A DNA stretch of 61,021 bases, taken from NCBI GenBank assembly GCA_002719675.1, contig PBID01000005.1:60107-121127 (forward strand). Direction: 5' to 3'. This DNA comes from Chloroflexota bacterium. Lineage in GTDB: Bacteria; Chloroflexota; Dehalococcoidia; Lucifugimonadales; GCA-2719675. Each line of letters begins with the position of its first letter. Position 1 is the first letter of the stretch. Position numbers and translations under genes: made by a program. The notes beneath the pieces were generated by a model that did not search any database, had not been told where the DNA came from, and saw only the letters and a program-made list of their open reading frames with translations. Below are positions 1 to 8,652 of the stretch, piece after piece.

Positions 1-323
1 TTACTTGAAGCCCTATGACTTCCTGTAGCTACTAGAATAGATATATTGTTTTTTGGTATATGACGTATTTCTGATAGAAGAATAGGTAAAATAGTTGAAG
101 TAGGTATTGCACGCGTAATATCACATATCGAAATTGAAACAGTTTGATGAGGTTTAATTTCTCGCCTCAATGGTTTTGACTCAATAGGATTTCTAATGTT
201 ATTTTTTATAGCTCCTTCAATATCGGGCAATGGCGGTAAAAAAGTAGGTCTGATTAATGTTGTTTTATCTTCAGGTAAAGACAAAGAAACATTTGTTGAC
301 CCAAAAGGGAAATCAATATTCAT
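1..323 (-). CDS. larA: LarA-family (nickel-dependent lactate racemase-like) protein, N-terminal part only
   Basis: A reading frame starts at the ATG complementary to 321-323 and runs off the left edge, giving the first 107 residues. The LarA N-terminal (DUF2088) signature is visible: DITR at residues 68-71 and VATGSHR at 98-104. H103 would be the first of the two catalytic histidines known from Lactobacillus LarA, which uses a nickel-pincer cofactor to racemise lactate. The gene begins 12 bases after the stop of the M20 peptidase gene, so the two are probably co-transcribed. Many LarA homologues act on other 2-hydroxyacids, so the substrate is open. The catalytic C-terminal half lies outside the window. 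Confidence 0.8.
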   Translation of the reverse strand, partial: MNIDFPFGSTNVSLSLPEDKTTLIRPTFLPPLPDIEGAIKNNIRNPIESKPLRREIKPHQTVSISICDITRAIPTSTILPILLSEIRHIPKNNISILVATGSHRASS

Positions 324-335
324 AAAACAATCACT

Positions 336-1412
336 CTATTTTTTAATCAAAATTTCACAAAGCTTAGCGGCTGAAATTAATTCAGATATAGTGACATATT
401 CTGACAATGTATGCATGTTATGATCTGCCATACCTACAACAACAGAGTTGATTCCTTTTTCTCTGAATATATTTGCATCAGAGCCACCACCAGAATATTT
501 TGTTTTTGGCTTTAAACCTAGTGATTTGATAGCTGAAGCTATACGGATTGCAAGCGGGTTATCATTTTCTATTTTATATGCATGAAAATTTGTGTAAATT
601 TCATTATCTACATTGGCTTCTTTGTATTTAGTTTTGACTTGATTTACAGCATCTGTTACTTGCATTTTTAATCCATCAAGAGTTTCGATATTTGGGCTAC
701 GAAATTCTCCATTAATTATCGTGTCTTTTGGTACAGAATTTCTAACATTTCCACCTTGAATAGTGCCAATGTTAAATGTAGTTTCATGATCTAGTCTGCC
801 TTGTGGTAATTTGGAAATTAATTCAGCGGCGATATGAATTGATGAAATTCCATTTTCTGGATCTACTCCAGCATGAGCAGCCCTACCTTCTATTGTTATA
901 TCGAAACTAAAATATGTTGGACTAATTGTGATAATTTCATTTGGGGCACCTTCGCCATCAAAAACTATCGCTTCTTTTGAATGTATTTTTGAAAAATCTA
1001 GGTTAGCTGCACCTTGAAGGCCAAGTTCTTCTTCACGCGTAAAGACTACTTCTATAGGAATTCGGTCAGCTGAATCTTCTTTTAATGATTCTAATGCCTC
1101 TAATATTGCTGAAATTCCTGCTTTACAATCTCCACCTAAGATTGTTTTAGAAGTGGAAATAATTTTGTCTGATTCTATTTTAGGTATAATTCCAGTACCA
1201 GGTTCTACTGTATCCATATGTGCTGAAAGCATGAAAGGGTTGTCTCCGCCTTCACTAGCTATCAAATTTCCATATGAGTCTAATGAAACTTGAAATCCTA
1301 ATTTTGTTAATCTATTGGTTAGATCTTTAGAAATTTCTTCTTCCTGCCCAGAAGGGCTATCAATTTGTACTAGATCACAAAATGTTTGTATTAATCTATC
1401 TTGATTTATCAT
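336..1412 (-). CDS. M20-family metallopeptidase, PepT-like
   Basis: This is a 358-residue di-zinc M20 peptidase of the PepT-like type. Metal and catalytic residues are visible: H65 and D67 in AHMDTVEPGTG, D95 in ILGGDCKAG, the catalytic pair E127/E128 in TREEELGLQGA, D152 in FDGEG, and a C-terminal histidine in MADHNMHT. HAGVDPENG around residue 180 marks the lid/dimerisation domain. The family cleaves N-terminal residues from short peptides or related amides in the cytoplasm. The frame opens further upstream to 1490, but the ATG at 1412 is chosen because GGAGG lies 12 bases before it and the extra 26 residues are not family-like. It leads the operon that continues into the LarA-type gene. 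Confidence 0.85.
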   Translation of the reverse strand: MINQDRLIQTFCDLVQIDSPSGQEEEISKDLTNRLTKLGFQVSLDSYGNLIASEGGDNPFMLSAHMDTVEPGTGIIPKIESDKIISTSKTILGGDCKAGISAILEALESLKEDSADRIPIEVVFTREEELGLQGAANLDFSKIHSKEAIVFDGEGAPNEIITISPTYFSFDITIEGRAAHAGVDPENGISSIHIAAELISKLPQGRLDHETTFNIGTIQGGNVRNSVPKDTIINGEFRSPNIETLDGLKMQVTDAVNQVKTKYKEANVDNEIYTNFHAYKIENDNPLAIRIASAIKSLGLKPKTKYSGGGSDANIFREKGINSVVVGMADHNMHTLSEYVTISELISAAKLCEILIKK

Positions 1413-1556
1413 GAATTTATTAAGCCTCCAAATATATATATGAGTTATATTATACACATAGATTCTTAGTTTCAGATACAAATTTAACATCTTTTGTTAC
1501 GTTTGACACAGTAGTTGATACAGAAGAATTTTATTCATTGTAATTATTAGGACACG

Positions 1557-1568
1557 AAGCTACTATAG
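1557..1568 (+). repeat. 12-base direct repeat AAGCTACTATAG, copy 1
   Basis: AAGCTACTATAG occurs here and again at 1820-1831, 263 bases apart. Each copy overlaps an inverted repeat (1565-1595 and 1823-1841). Both lie in the long non-coding gap. Confidence 0.6.
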
Positions 1569-1819
1569 GATACCTTTAAAGTGTAGTTATCCTATGTGCT
1601 TAGTAATCTTACAGACTGTGTTATGAGCAATTATCTGAAGAAGTTTTGGAGACTTATTATATAGCTTCTTGAGTAATATTCTTATAGTATTCATAATCGA
1701 AAATTATACACAACTAAAGTAGAAATAGATAATTGACACACTTAATCACACAATTTTGAAAGAAATAAGAACTACGCTATAGATCGTAAACTATTAGAGC
1801 AAAAATGATTCAGATAGTT

Positions 1820-1831
1820 AAGCTACTATAG
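1820..1831 (+). repeat. 12-base direct repeat AAGCTACTATAG, copy 2
   Basis: Second exact copy of the 12-mer seen at 1557-1568. Here it forms the left arm of the 7-bp hairpin at 1823-1841. No T-run follows, so it does not look like an intrinsic terminator. Confidence 0.6.
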
Positions 1832-1949
1832 TTAATAGTAGTTTGGAGAAAAGTCAGAGACACATAGTATATTATTTATATGAATTATTTTTGCTCTACC
1901 CAAAGAATGAAATTAAAATTTTTTATATAATATATTTTGGAGGATTTTT

Positions 1950-2861
1950 ATGAAAATATTAATTATGGGTTCTGGTGGAGTGGGTGGTTATTATGGTTCG
2001 GTATTATTTAGAAATGGACATGATGTTAAATTTATTGCTAGAGCTGAACATTTAGAAAAAATTAATTCAAACGGATTAATAATAAAAAGTGTTACTTCTG
2101 GGAATTATACAGTGAAATCTGATGCTTATGATTCAGTACCCATTAATTTTAGTCCTGAAATAATATTATTTACAGTCAAAGCATATGATAATTCCGATGC
2201 TATTGAAATCATCTCATCAGCGATGTCTAAAACAACATCTTTAATTACGTTACAAAATGGTGTCGGAAGTTCTGATTTGTTAAAAAATAGATTTCCATCG
2301 AATAATATTATTAGTGGTGTTACTTATGTAGATTCATTTGTTACTTCTCCAGGAAAAATCGTTGAGCAAGGTGGTCCCTGTAATATAATCATAGGTAATC
2401 AATTTCAACCTAACGATCCAACAGTATCTCTTATCAGAGATATTTTTGCTAAATCTAAAATCAACATTGCTATTTCTTCAAGTATAGAATCAGAGATTTG
2501 GAGTAAATTAATATATATTTGTGCTCTAAGTGGAATGATGTGTATTACGAGGTCTTCTATGCATTCTATAATGAATTATAAAGAAACTTATGAAATGACT
2601 CGTGAAATTGTACAAGAAGTTTATCAAGTTTCGACTGCAATGAAAATTGCTTTAAAACCAAATATAGTTGATCTTACAATGGAGCAATTAAAAACAAATT
2701 CCCGAAGCATACAATCTTCTATGCAAACTGATTTATTTAAAGGTAAAAATATAGAAGTTGACTATTTAAATGGTGCAGTATCAAAATTTGGTAAAAAATA
2801 TGGAGTTAAAACACCGATAAATGAATATATTTTTCGCACCTTATCATTACACAATGCTTAA
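1950..2861 (+). CDS. Ketopantoate reductase (PanE/ApbA) family oxidoreductase
   Basis: The 303-residue protein opens with an NADPH-binding Rossmann motif GSGGVGGYYG (residues 7-16), followed by FTVKAYD (75-81) and LQNGVG (101-106), all typical of the PanE/ApbA family. K186 in WSKL matches the catalytic lysine (K176 of E. coli PanE). However, the two asparagines that follow it in E. coli (N180, N184) are I190 and S194 here. I therefore read it as a family member that may reduce a 2-oxoacid other than ketopantoate. The ATG is well supported by GGAGG 6 bases upstream. It stands alone, 93 bases before sodN. Confidence 0.75.
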   Translation: MKILIMGSGGVGGYYGSVLFRNGHDVKFIARAEHLEKINSNGLIIKSVTSGNYTVKSDAYDSVPINFSPEIILFTVKAYDNSDAIEIISSAMSKTTSLITLQNGVGSSDLLKNRFPSNNIISGVTYVDSFVTSPGKIVEQGGPCNIIIGNQFQPNDPTVSLIRDIFAKSKINIAISSSIESEIWSKLIYICALSGMMCITRSSMHSIMNYKETYEMTREIVQEVYQVSTAMKIALKPNIVDLTMEQLKTNSRSIQSSMQTDLFKGKNIEVDYLNGAVSKFGKKYGVKTPINEYIFRTLSLHNA

Positions 2862-2897
2862 TTACTCATTTTTTAGTGTTTGTAGTTTTCAATATAG

Positions 2898-2926
2898 TTG
2901 ATCCTTTTGTCATCTTAAAGTAATCT
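2898..2926 (+). promoter_or_regulatory. Candidate sigma-70-type promoter for sodN
   Basis: TTGATC (2898-2903) and TAATCT (2921-2926) are separated by 17 bases and lie 29 bases before the sodN ATG at 2955. Read by eye only. Confidence 0.4.
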
Positions 2927-2954
2927 GGAATTAAAAATTTTTAAGGGGTTAATT

Positions 2955-3431
2955 ATGAAATTTAAGAATCATTTATATAATTTATTAGGAATTAGGACGG
3001 CGTTTGCTCATTGTGACATTCCATGTGGCATTTATGATCCAATTTCTGCAAAAATTGCAGCTCAAACAGTGCTGAAAGCCTCAATGAGGCTAGAAGCTGT
3101 TGATTTCTCTAATGGAGTTACCTCTGTTTCTCAGCCCAATGGTGTTGCTAGATTAATTCATGTTAAAGAAGAGCATGCTCAACAGGTTAAAAACGAATTA
3201 AACATCATTTGGTCTGATTATTTCAAATCTGAGCACTTAGAAAAGTATCCTGATTTACACAATTTGTTCTGGAATGCCAATAAATTAGCTGGTACTACCA
3301 AGCAAAATGTAGATTCAGCTTCTGCCAGAAAGTTAGTTGAAATCGTTGATGAAATTTCTCAAATTTTTTGGGCAACTAAAGGCGTAGATTACAAAGATAA
3401 CGTTTCTGATGTTAGATTTGGGGCAATATAA
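2955..3431 (+). CDS. sodN: Nickel superoxide dismutase precursor
   Basis: Converts superoxide to oxygen and hydrogen peroxide. The diagnostic nickel hook HCDIPCGIYDP lies at residues 19-29. After removal of an 18-residue leader ending in AFA, H19, C20 and C24 become His1, Cys2 and Cys6, which bind nickel in known Ni-SODs, and Y27 is the active-site tyrosine. The 158-residue precursor fits the cyanobacterial/marine type. The maturation protease gene sodX follows 20 bases downstream, the classic sodN-sodX pair. Start supported by AAGGGG before the ATG. Ni-SOD frees the cell from iron or manganese for this task, a common marine trait. Confidence 0.97.
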   Translation: MKFKNHLYNLLGIRTAFAHCDIPCGIYDPISAKIAAQTVLKASMRLEAVDFSNGVTSVSQPNGVARLIHVKEEHAQQVKNELNIIWSDYFKSEHLEKYPDLHNLFWNANKLAGTTKQNVDSASARKLVEIVDEISQIFWATKGVDYKDNVSDVRFGAI

Positions 3432-3451
3432 AGTCCATAATTCTAACTAAA

Positions 3452-3838
3452 ATGAATAAATTATTGCCATTTATTAATCAATTCAGGTTGTTTAATATCT
3501 CTGGTCGAAGCATGTTGCCTGTTTTGTCAGATGGTGATGTTGTTATAACAACATCTAGGATAGATTTCTATCAAAGAGGTTCAATAATTGTATTTACTCA
3601 TAATGTTAATAAAGAAATTTTGTTTGTTAAACGCATAATTGGATTGCCGACGGAAATATTTAATTATAACGGATCCTTTAAGAATATCAGAATTCACCCA
3701 GATGAAATTTTTGTATTAGGGGATAACCAACTTGATAGTTTTGATAGCAGGAAATATGGCCCAATAAAAATGGACCAAGTTTTGGCTAAGATTATCTTTC
3801 GTGTTTGGCCATTGCATAAATTTGGATTAATAAAATAG
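3452..3838 (+). CDS. sodX: Nickel-type superoxide dismutase maturation protease (S26 signal-peptidase family)
   Basis: A 128-residue S26-type serine protease with the Ser/Lys dyad visible: S20 in GRSMLP and K60 in VKRIIG, followed by the later family box FVLGDNQLDSFDSRKYG. The family removes the leader of the Ni-SOD precursor to expose its nickel-binding histidine. Position directly after sodN supports this over a general leader peptidase. It lacks a clear N-terminal membrane anchor, unlike LepB. No strong Shine-Dalgarno is visible, so translation may be coupled to sodN. Confidence 0.93.
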   Translation: MNKLLPFINQFRLFNISGRSMLPVLSDGDVVITTSRIDFYQRGSIIVFTHNVNKEILFVKRIIGLPTEIFNYNGSFKNIRIHPDEIFVLGDNQLDSFDSRKYGPIKMDQVLAKIIFRVWPLHKFGLIK

Positions 3839-3871
3839 ATTTGGAATATTGATTTCTTAAACTTCAATAAC

Positions 3872-4900
3872 ATGAATAACTGTCAAAATATATGGAAATT
3901 TATTCCGGGAATAATGTTTTGTTTCCTTCTGGGGTCAATTTTGTTCATCAGCACAAAAAACATATCTTATATATTTTTAGATCCCTTATTAATATCTTTG
4001 ATTTTGGGTATTTTATATAAAAACTTAAGACCTAATGATTTGTTTTTTGAATCTGGTTCAAAATTTATTGCTAAGCATATTCTTGAATTTTCTGTAATGT
4101 TATTAGGTTCTACAATCAATAGTTTCACTTTATTTAATTCCAATTTATCATTGATGTATCTTGTAATAATTGGTGTGTTTGGGAGTATGATTATAGCTTA
4201 TCTTGTTGGACATATGATTTTTAAATTGGATACAAAAATTTCAACATTAATTGGTGTTGGTAATGGGATATGTGGAAATTCTGCTATTGCTGTTATGGCT
4301 CCAATAATTGGAGCTACCTCCACACAGATAGGTTCAGTGATTGGTATTAGTGCTATATTAGGTGCTACACAAATTTTATTATTTCCAATTGTATATAATA
4401 TTTTTAATTTATCTGAATCTCATTACGGGATACTTGTAGGAATGTCTGTTTATGCTGTTGCACAAGTTTATGCTGCTTCAGCAACAATTAGTTTAAGTGC
4501 TGCTTCAGTTGCTACGGTTGTAAAAATTTCTAGAGTAGTTTTACTAGGTCCATTAGTCTTATTAATTCAAATAATCAAAGCTACATTTTTTTTTACTAGC
4601 CAATATAAAGAATCTGAATCGAATATAAAATTTTCTATATTTAATTATCTTCCTTGGTTTGTAATTGGTTTTTTTATACTATCAATTTTAAATTCTATAG
4701 GTATTATTACTTCTGAAGTATCTGATTTGGCAGATGATATTTCTAAATATCTTTTTATAACTTCAATGATATCTATCGGCCTTTCAGTTTATATTAAAGA
4801 TCTTTTCAAAGTTGGTTATAAAGTTGGTATTACAATTTTCTCAGTGATCACTTTTATGGTTTTGATTTCACTTATTTTTGGGAAAATTTATTTTAATTAA
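3872..4900 (+). CDS. YeiH/UPF0324 family putative sulfate exporter
   Basis: A 342-residue inner-membrane protein with about ten hydrophobic segments. The family hallmark GNGICGNSAIAVMAPIIGA is near residues 130-148, and VYAVAQVYAAS and KISRVVLLGPL follow around 195-230. Members are annotated as putative sulfate or anion exporters; the substrate is not established. It lies 33 bases after sodX and 36 bases before gatB, with no sign that it shares a pathway with either. Confidence 0.85.
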   Translation: MNNCQNIWKFIPGIMFCFLLGSILFISTKNISYIFLDPLLISLILGILYKNLRPNDLFFESGSKFIAKHILEFSVMLLGSTINSFTLFNSNLSLMYLVIIGVFGSMIIAYLVGHMIFKLDTKISTLIGVGNGICGNSAIAVMAPIIGATSTQIGSVIGISAILGATQILLFPIVYNIFNLSESHYGILVGMSVYAVAQVYAASATISLSAASVATVVKISRVVLLGPLVLLIQIIKATFFFTSQYKESESNIKFSIFNYLPWFVIGFFILSILNSIGIITSEVSDLADDISKYLFITSMISIGLSVYIKDLFKVGYKVGITIFSVITFMVLISLIFGKIYFN

Positions 4901-4936
4901 TGGTAAAATTAAATAAATATTATAAACAGAGGTATT

Positions 4937-6406
4937 ATGAATAATTTTGATGTTGTAATAGGACTTGAAGTACATGCTCAACTTTTAACTAAAAGTAAGA
5001 TGTTTTGTTCCTGTAGCGCATATTATCAAGAAGCTAAACCTAATACATTAACTTGTCCAGTTTGTTTAGGATTACCTGGATCTTTACCCAAAATTAATCA
5101 CCAAGCAATTAATTTAGGTATCAAAGCTGGTATAGCAACAAATTGTACCATTGCCCAAAAAACTAAATTTGATAGAAAAAATTATTATTACCCAGATCTT
5201 ATGAAAGGCTATCAGATATCTCAGTATGATTTGCCTTTAGCAAGTGATGGAGGCTTGGAGATTACATCTGGTGATACTACTAAATTCGTTAGAATTCAAC
5301 GTATCCATTTAGAAGAAGACGTAGCTAAGCTTATTCATGAAGAAGATGTACTTAATAAATCTAGCTATATTGATGTGAATAGATCAGGTGTTCCTTTGAT
5401 GGAAATCGTTTCACATCCGGATTTTTCTACACCTGAGGAAGTTATTAATTATTTGAGTGAATTAAAATCCATTTTACAATTTTGTAAAGTCAGTGACGCT
5501 AATATGGAGGAAGGTAATTTTAGATGTGACGCAAATATAAGTTTAAAGCCTATTGGTTCTGAAGCTCTTGGCACAAAGGTTGAGATCAAAAATATGAATA
5601 GTTTTAGGTCTATTTATTCTGCCATCAATTATGAAACTCACAGGCAAAGTCAAATCATATCTAATGGGGAAAAAGTTGTACAGGAAACCAGAGGTTGGGA
5701 TGATACTAATCAAGTAACGTTAAACCAAAGGTTAAAAGAAGGGGAATCAGATTATATGTATTTTCCAGAACCTGATTTACCTCCTATTTTTATAAATTCC
5801 GATATTATAAAAAATTTTGAGAAACAAATTCCTTCTTTACCAACTGAAAGAAAAAAGTTGTATGTCAATAAATATAAATTATCTGATAAAGATGCTAATC
5901 AATTACTTAGTGATATTAATTATTCAGATTATTTTGATTCAGTTATATCCACAGCTTCTATTTCTAAGTTTCCAAACATTCCAAAAACAATCTGTAACTT
6001 AATGAATGGTGAACTTACCAGACTTCTTAAAGTTGAATCAATTGATATTACTAAAATAATTATCAATCCTGAAGATTTTTTAGCACTTTGTTTTCTTATA
6101 GAAAATAATTCTGTGAGTTCAAATATGGCTAAAAAAGTTTTAAAAGAAATGTTTGAGACTGGTGAATCTCCTGATAAAATTGCTAAAAAAAATAATATAT
6201 CTCAAATAACGGATGAAAATTATATTTCTGATAATGTTAGAAACGTATTAAATCAAAATCAAGATGCAGTTAAAGATTTTGTAGAAGGTAAATCTGCTGC
6301 TAAACAATTTCTATTTGGCCAAATTATGAAATCAACTTCTGGAAAAGCTGATCCTAAACTGATAAATAAATTGCTACTAGAATTTTTAGACAAATTATCT
6401 AATTAA
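4937..6406 (+). CDS. gatB: Aspartyl/glutamyl-tRNA(Asn/Gln) amidotransferase subunit B
   Basis: GatB works with GatA and GatC to convert Glu-tRNA(Gln), and often Asp-tRNA(Asn), to the amidated forms. The start GLEVHAQLLTKSKMFC is a strong family signature. C24, C26, C40 and C43 form the zinc site. MKGYQISQYD and ANMEEGNFRCDAN are conserved tRNA/kinase-domain motifs, and the last ~100 residues match the helical YqeY-like tail. The length of 489 is normal. gatA and gatC are not in this window. AGAGG precedes the ATG. Confidence 0.97.
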   Translation: MNNFDVVIGLEVHAQLLTKSKMFCSCSAYYQEAKPNTLTCPVCLGLPGSLPKINHQAINLGIKAGIATNCTIAQKTKFDRKNYYYPDLMKGYQISQYDLPLASDGGLEITSGDTTKFVRIQRIHLEEDVAKLIHEEDVLNKSSYIDVNRSGVPLMEIVSHPDFSTPEEVINYLSELKSILQFCKVSDANMEEGNFRCDANISLKPIGSEALGTKVEIKNMNSFRSIYSAINYETHRQSQIISNGEKVVQETRGWDDTNQVTLNQRLKEGESDYMYFPEPDLPPIFINSDIIKNFEKQIPSLPTERKKLYVNKYKLSDKDANQLLSDINYSDYFDSVISTASISKFPNIPKTICNLMNGELTRLLKVESIDITKIIINPEDFLALCFLIENNSVSSNMAKKVLKEMFETGESPDKIAKKNNISQITDENYISDNVRNVLNQNQDAVKDFVEGKSAAKQFLFGQIMKSTSGKADPKLINKLLLEFLDKLSN

Positions 6407-6490
6407 TATACTAACTACTTTTTGTAGACTAGATTATATTTTATAGCTAGTGTAATATAAATCTTATATATTTTAGATTAAGGTATCTTT

Positions 6491-6712
6491 TTGGATTCTA
6501 CAGAGTTTTTAAAAATTGTACAAATTGTAATTGCTGTGCTATTAGTTGTACTTGTTTTGTTACAGGTTAGAGGGCAGGGTGGTGGCTTGTTTGGTGCTTC
6601 TGAGGGATCTTTTCGTACTAGAAGAGGTATTGAACGCTTGATGTTTCAAGGGACTATATTTTTAGTTGTTGCATTTTTGGTAATTTCAATTTTAAATGCC
6701 AGGTACACTTGA
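6491..6712 (+). CDS. secG: Protein translocase subunit SecG
   Basis: A 73-residue protein with two membrane helices (about 8-25 and 52-70) joined by a glycine-rich loop carrying QVRGQGGGLFGASEG. That pattern is diagnostic of SecG, the small subunit of the SecYEG channel. The start is TTG with an AAGG sequence upstream. It ends 3 bases before the convergent cysS stop. Confidence 0.93.
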   Translation: MDSTEFLKIVQIVIAVLLVVLVLLQVRGQGGGLFGASEGSFRTRRGIERLMFQGTIFLVVAFLVISILNARYT

Positions 6713-6715
6713 TAT

Positions 6716-8158
6716 TTATTCTTTATTTGATGCATCTTCAATTTTAATTCCGTTTTCTGTAAGAAAATCCCTAATATAATCTGATGCTTCAAAGTTTTTA
6801 TCAGACCTCAAATTATTTCTGAGTTCAGTGATGTTTTCTAATGAATTAATTGAACTTTTTGAGTTGTTATTAATATATTTTTCAATATCAATTTTATAAT
6901 CTTTTCGCAAAGATTCAAATACCTTCTTGATTTTATCTAAATTGACATCATTTTTTTCTTGAGACTGAAGCTCAAGTTTGAATCCAAGAATAGTACACAT
7001 ATTAGATAAGGAATTTCTTGCTACAAAAATATCTTTACCATCTGAAATTCCTTTATTTATTTCATGTAACAATTCAAATATTGCAGAAAGAGATTTGGGG
7101 GTATTTAAATCATCATCTAAAGAATTAAAAAACATATTTTCGAAGTATGTAGGATCAATTTTTTCAGATGATTTAGGTGTATATATTTTAGATAGTGTTT
7201 GTATTATTCTAGAAATTGCTTTTTCATTTCCACTAATAACGTCTTCTGAATATGTGAGTGGACTTCTATAATGTGAACTTAAGAAAAATAATCTTAATGC
7301 GTTTGGGTTAAAGCTTTGAAGTACTTTTGAGAGTGTAATAAAATTTCCTGTAGATTTGCTCATAGTATCATCACCCAGCCTCAGCAGGCCATTGTGAATC
7401 CATGTTTTTGCCATTGGAGCATTTCCAGAAAATGCTTCTGATTGAGCGATTTCATTTTCATGATGTGGGAAAATTAAGTCTTGACCACCCCCATGAATAT
7501 CAATAGATTCTCCTAAATGTTTTGTAGCCATTGCACTACATTCTATATGCCATCCTGGTCTACCTAGCCCCCACGGACTATCCCATGCTGGCTCATTTGG
7601 TTTTTGTTTTTTCCATAAAGCGAAATCCATTGGGTTAATTTTGTTTGGATCTGTATCAACTCTACTACCAGCTATTAGTTCGTCTAATTTACGGCCGCTG
7701 AGATCACCATATCTGGTGAATTTGTCTACTTTATAATAGACATTACCATTTACGTTATAAGCATATGATTTTGTGATAAGAGTTTCTATGATATTAATTA
7801 TGGTAGGAATTTCATCAGTTGCTTTAGGGTATTTTAATGCAGGTAAAACATTAAGTTTTTTTAAGCCGTAAAAATAATCAGACATGTTGGAATCAGTTAA
7901 TTGTTGCATAGGAATATTTTCAGCATTAGACTTATCAATCATTTTGTCGTCAATGTCAGTTATATTTTCTATGTGATTTACATATATTCCAAGATGTTCT
8001 AAATATCTTCTAAGTACATCAAAAACTATTGACCTAAATGCATGGCCTACATGTGCAGGAGCGTAAGGCGTCAAACCACAAACGTACATTGTCAATTCGT
8101 TATTATGTGGGGATAATTCTTTTATTTTTCTTGTTTTACTATCAAATAATTTGATCAT
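6716..8158 (-). CDS. cysS: Cysteinyl-tRNA synthetase
   Basis: Class I aminoacyl-tRNA synthetase that charges tRNA(Cys). C27 in YVCGLTPY and the GWHIECSAM segment supply zinc ligands that recognise cysteine. HVGHA (36-40) is the HIGH motif. The second signature reads TMSKS, a variant of KMSKS. The length of 480 is normal. The start ATG overlaps the ispF stop as TAATG, so ispD-ispF-cysS form one operon, an arrangement seen in several bacterial groups. Confidence 0.97.
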   Translation of the reverse strand: MIKLFDSKTRKIKELSPHNNELTMYVCGLTPYAPAHVGHAFRSIVFDVLRRYLEHLGIYVNHIENITDIDDKMIDKSNAENIPMQQLTDSNMSDYFYGLKKLNVLPALKYPKATDEIPTIINIIETLITKSYAYNVNGNVYYKVDKFTRYGDLSGRKLDELIAGSRVDTDPNKINPMDFALWKKQKPNEPAWDSPWGLGRPGWHIECSAMATKHLGESIDIHGGGQDLIFPHHENEIAQSEAFSGNAPMAKTWIHNGLLRLGDDTMSKSTGNFITLSKVLQSFNPNALRLFFLSSHYRSPLTYSEDVISGNEKAISRIIQTLSKIYTPKSSEKIDPTYFENMFFNSLDDDLNTPKSLSAIFELLHEINKGISDGKDIFVARNSLSNMCTILGFKLELQSQEKNDVNLDKIKKVFESLRKDYKIDIEKYINNNSKSSINSLENITELRNNLRSDKNFEASDYIRDFLTENGIKIEDASNKE

Positions 8159-8652
8159 TACATTTCGATCTTTGCAGTTGAAATTGCTATAGCACCAATT
8201 CCTTTTTCTTTGCCAACAAAACCTAATCCGTTAGTGCTTGTTGCTTTAATACTGATATCATCAATTTCTAATTTCAACCTTGATGAGAGTATTTTTTTCA
8301 TATTTTTTAAGTGATTAGTCATCTTAGGTGATTCTGCTATAATTGTAGCGTCTAAAAATGTTAAATACCATCCTTTATTATTTACCATATTTATGACTTC
8401 AGATAATAAATCGATACTGTATTTAAGATGGTACTCAGGCTTTGAATCTGGGAAAAAAGTCCCGATATCGCCAAGTGCTGCTATGCCAAGTATTGAATCA
8501 ATTATTGCATGCGTAAGGGCATCTCCATCACTGTGTCCATCAAGTCCTTTTGTGTATGGGATTTCTATACCTCCTAGAGTTAATTTTTTGTCCATGGTTA
8601 ATGGATGGAAATCAACTCCTATTGCGGAACGATATTTAGTATTATTATCCAT
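8158..8652 (-). CDS. ispF: 2-C-methyl-D-erythritol 2,4-cyclodiphosphate synthase
   Basis: Fifth step of the MEP isoprenoid pathway, releasing CMP to form the cyclic diphosphate. The metal ligands are visible as D14 and H16 in GVDFHP and H48 in GDALTHA, and LGGIEIPYTKGLDGHSDGD matches the family. GDIGTFFPDSKPEY follows, and TSTNGLGFVGKEKGIGA is the C-terminal trimer motif. At 164 residues it is full length. It overlaps ispD by 8 bases and cysS by 1, implying translational coupling. Confidence 0.97.
   Translation of the reverse strand: MDNNTKYRSAIGVDFHPLTMDKKLTLGGIEIPYTKGLDGHSDGDALTHAIIDSILGIAALGDIGTFFPDSKPEYHLKYSIDLLSEVINMVNNKGWYLTFLDATIIAESPKMTNHLKNMKKILSSRLKLEIDDISIKATSTNGLGFVGKEKGIGAIAISTAKIEM

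Larger units (their letters stand above)
1413..1949. other. 537-bp non-coding stretch between divergent genes, with inverted and direct repeats
   Basis: I found no convincing gene, tRNA or known riboswitch here. The stretch must hold the promoters of the M20 peptidase operon (a TATAAT-like -10 on the minus strand at 1449-1454) and of the panE-like gene. It also contains an inverted repeat ATAGGATA/TATCCTAT (1565-1572 and 1588-1595, 15-base loop) and a perfect 7-bp hairpin CTACTAT/ATAGTAG (1823-1829 and 1835-1841, 5-base loop). For a genome with gaps mostly under 100 bases this is exceptionally long. An unrecognised small RNA or regulatory region is possible. Confidence 0.5.

Noticed and set aside
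196-423. Plus-strand open frame at the left edge
   Set aside because: It lies antisense to the LarA and M20 peptidase genes, whose motifs are clear on the minus strand.
1413-1490. Longer start for the M20 peptidase at 1490
   Set aside because: The 26 extra residues have no family similarity and would span the GGAGG and the likely -10 sequence.
1413-1949. tRNA, tmRNA or known riboswitch in the long gap
   Set aside because: No T-loop GGTTCGAATCC-like sequence, no CCA end and no recognisable riboswitch core was found by eye.
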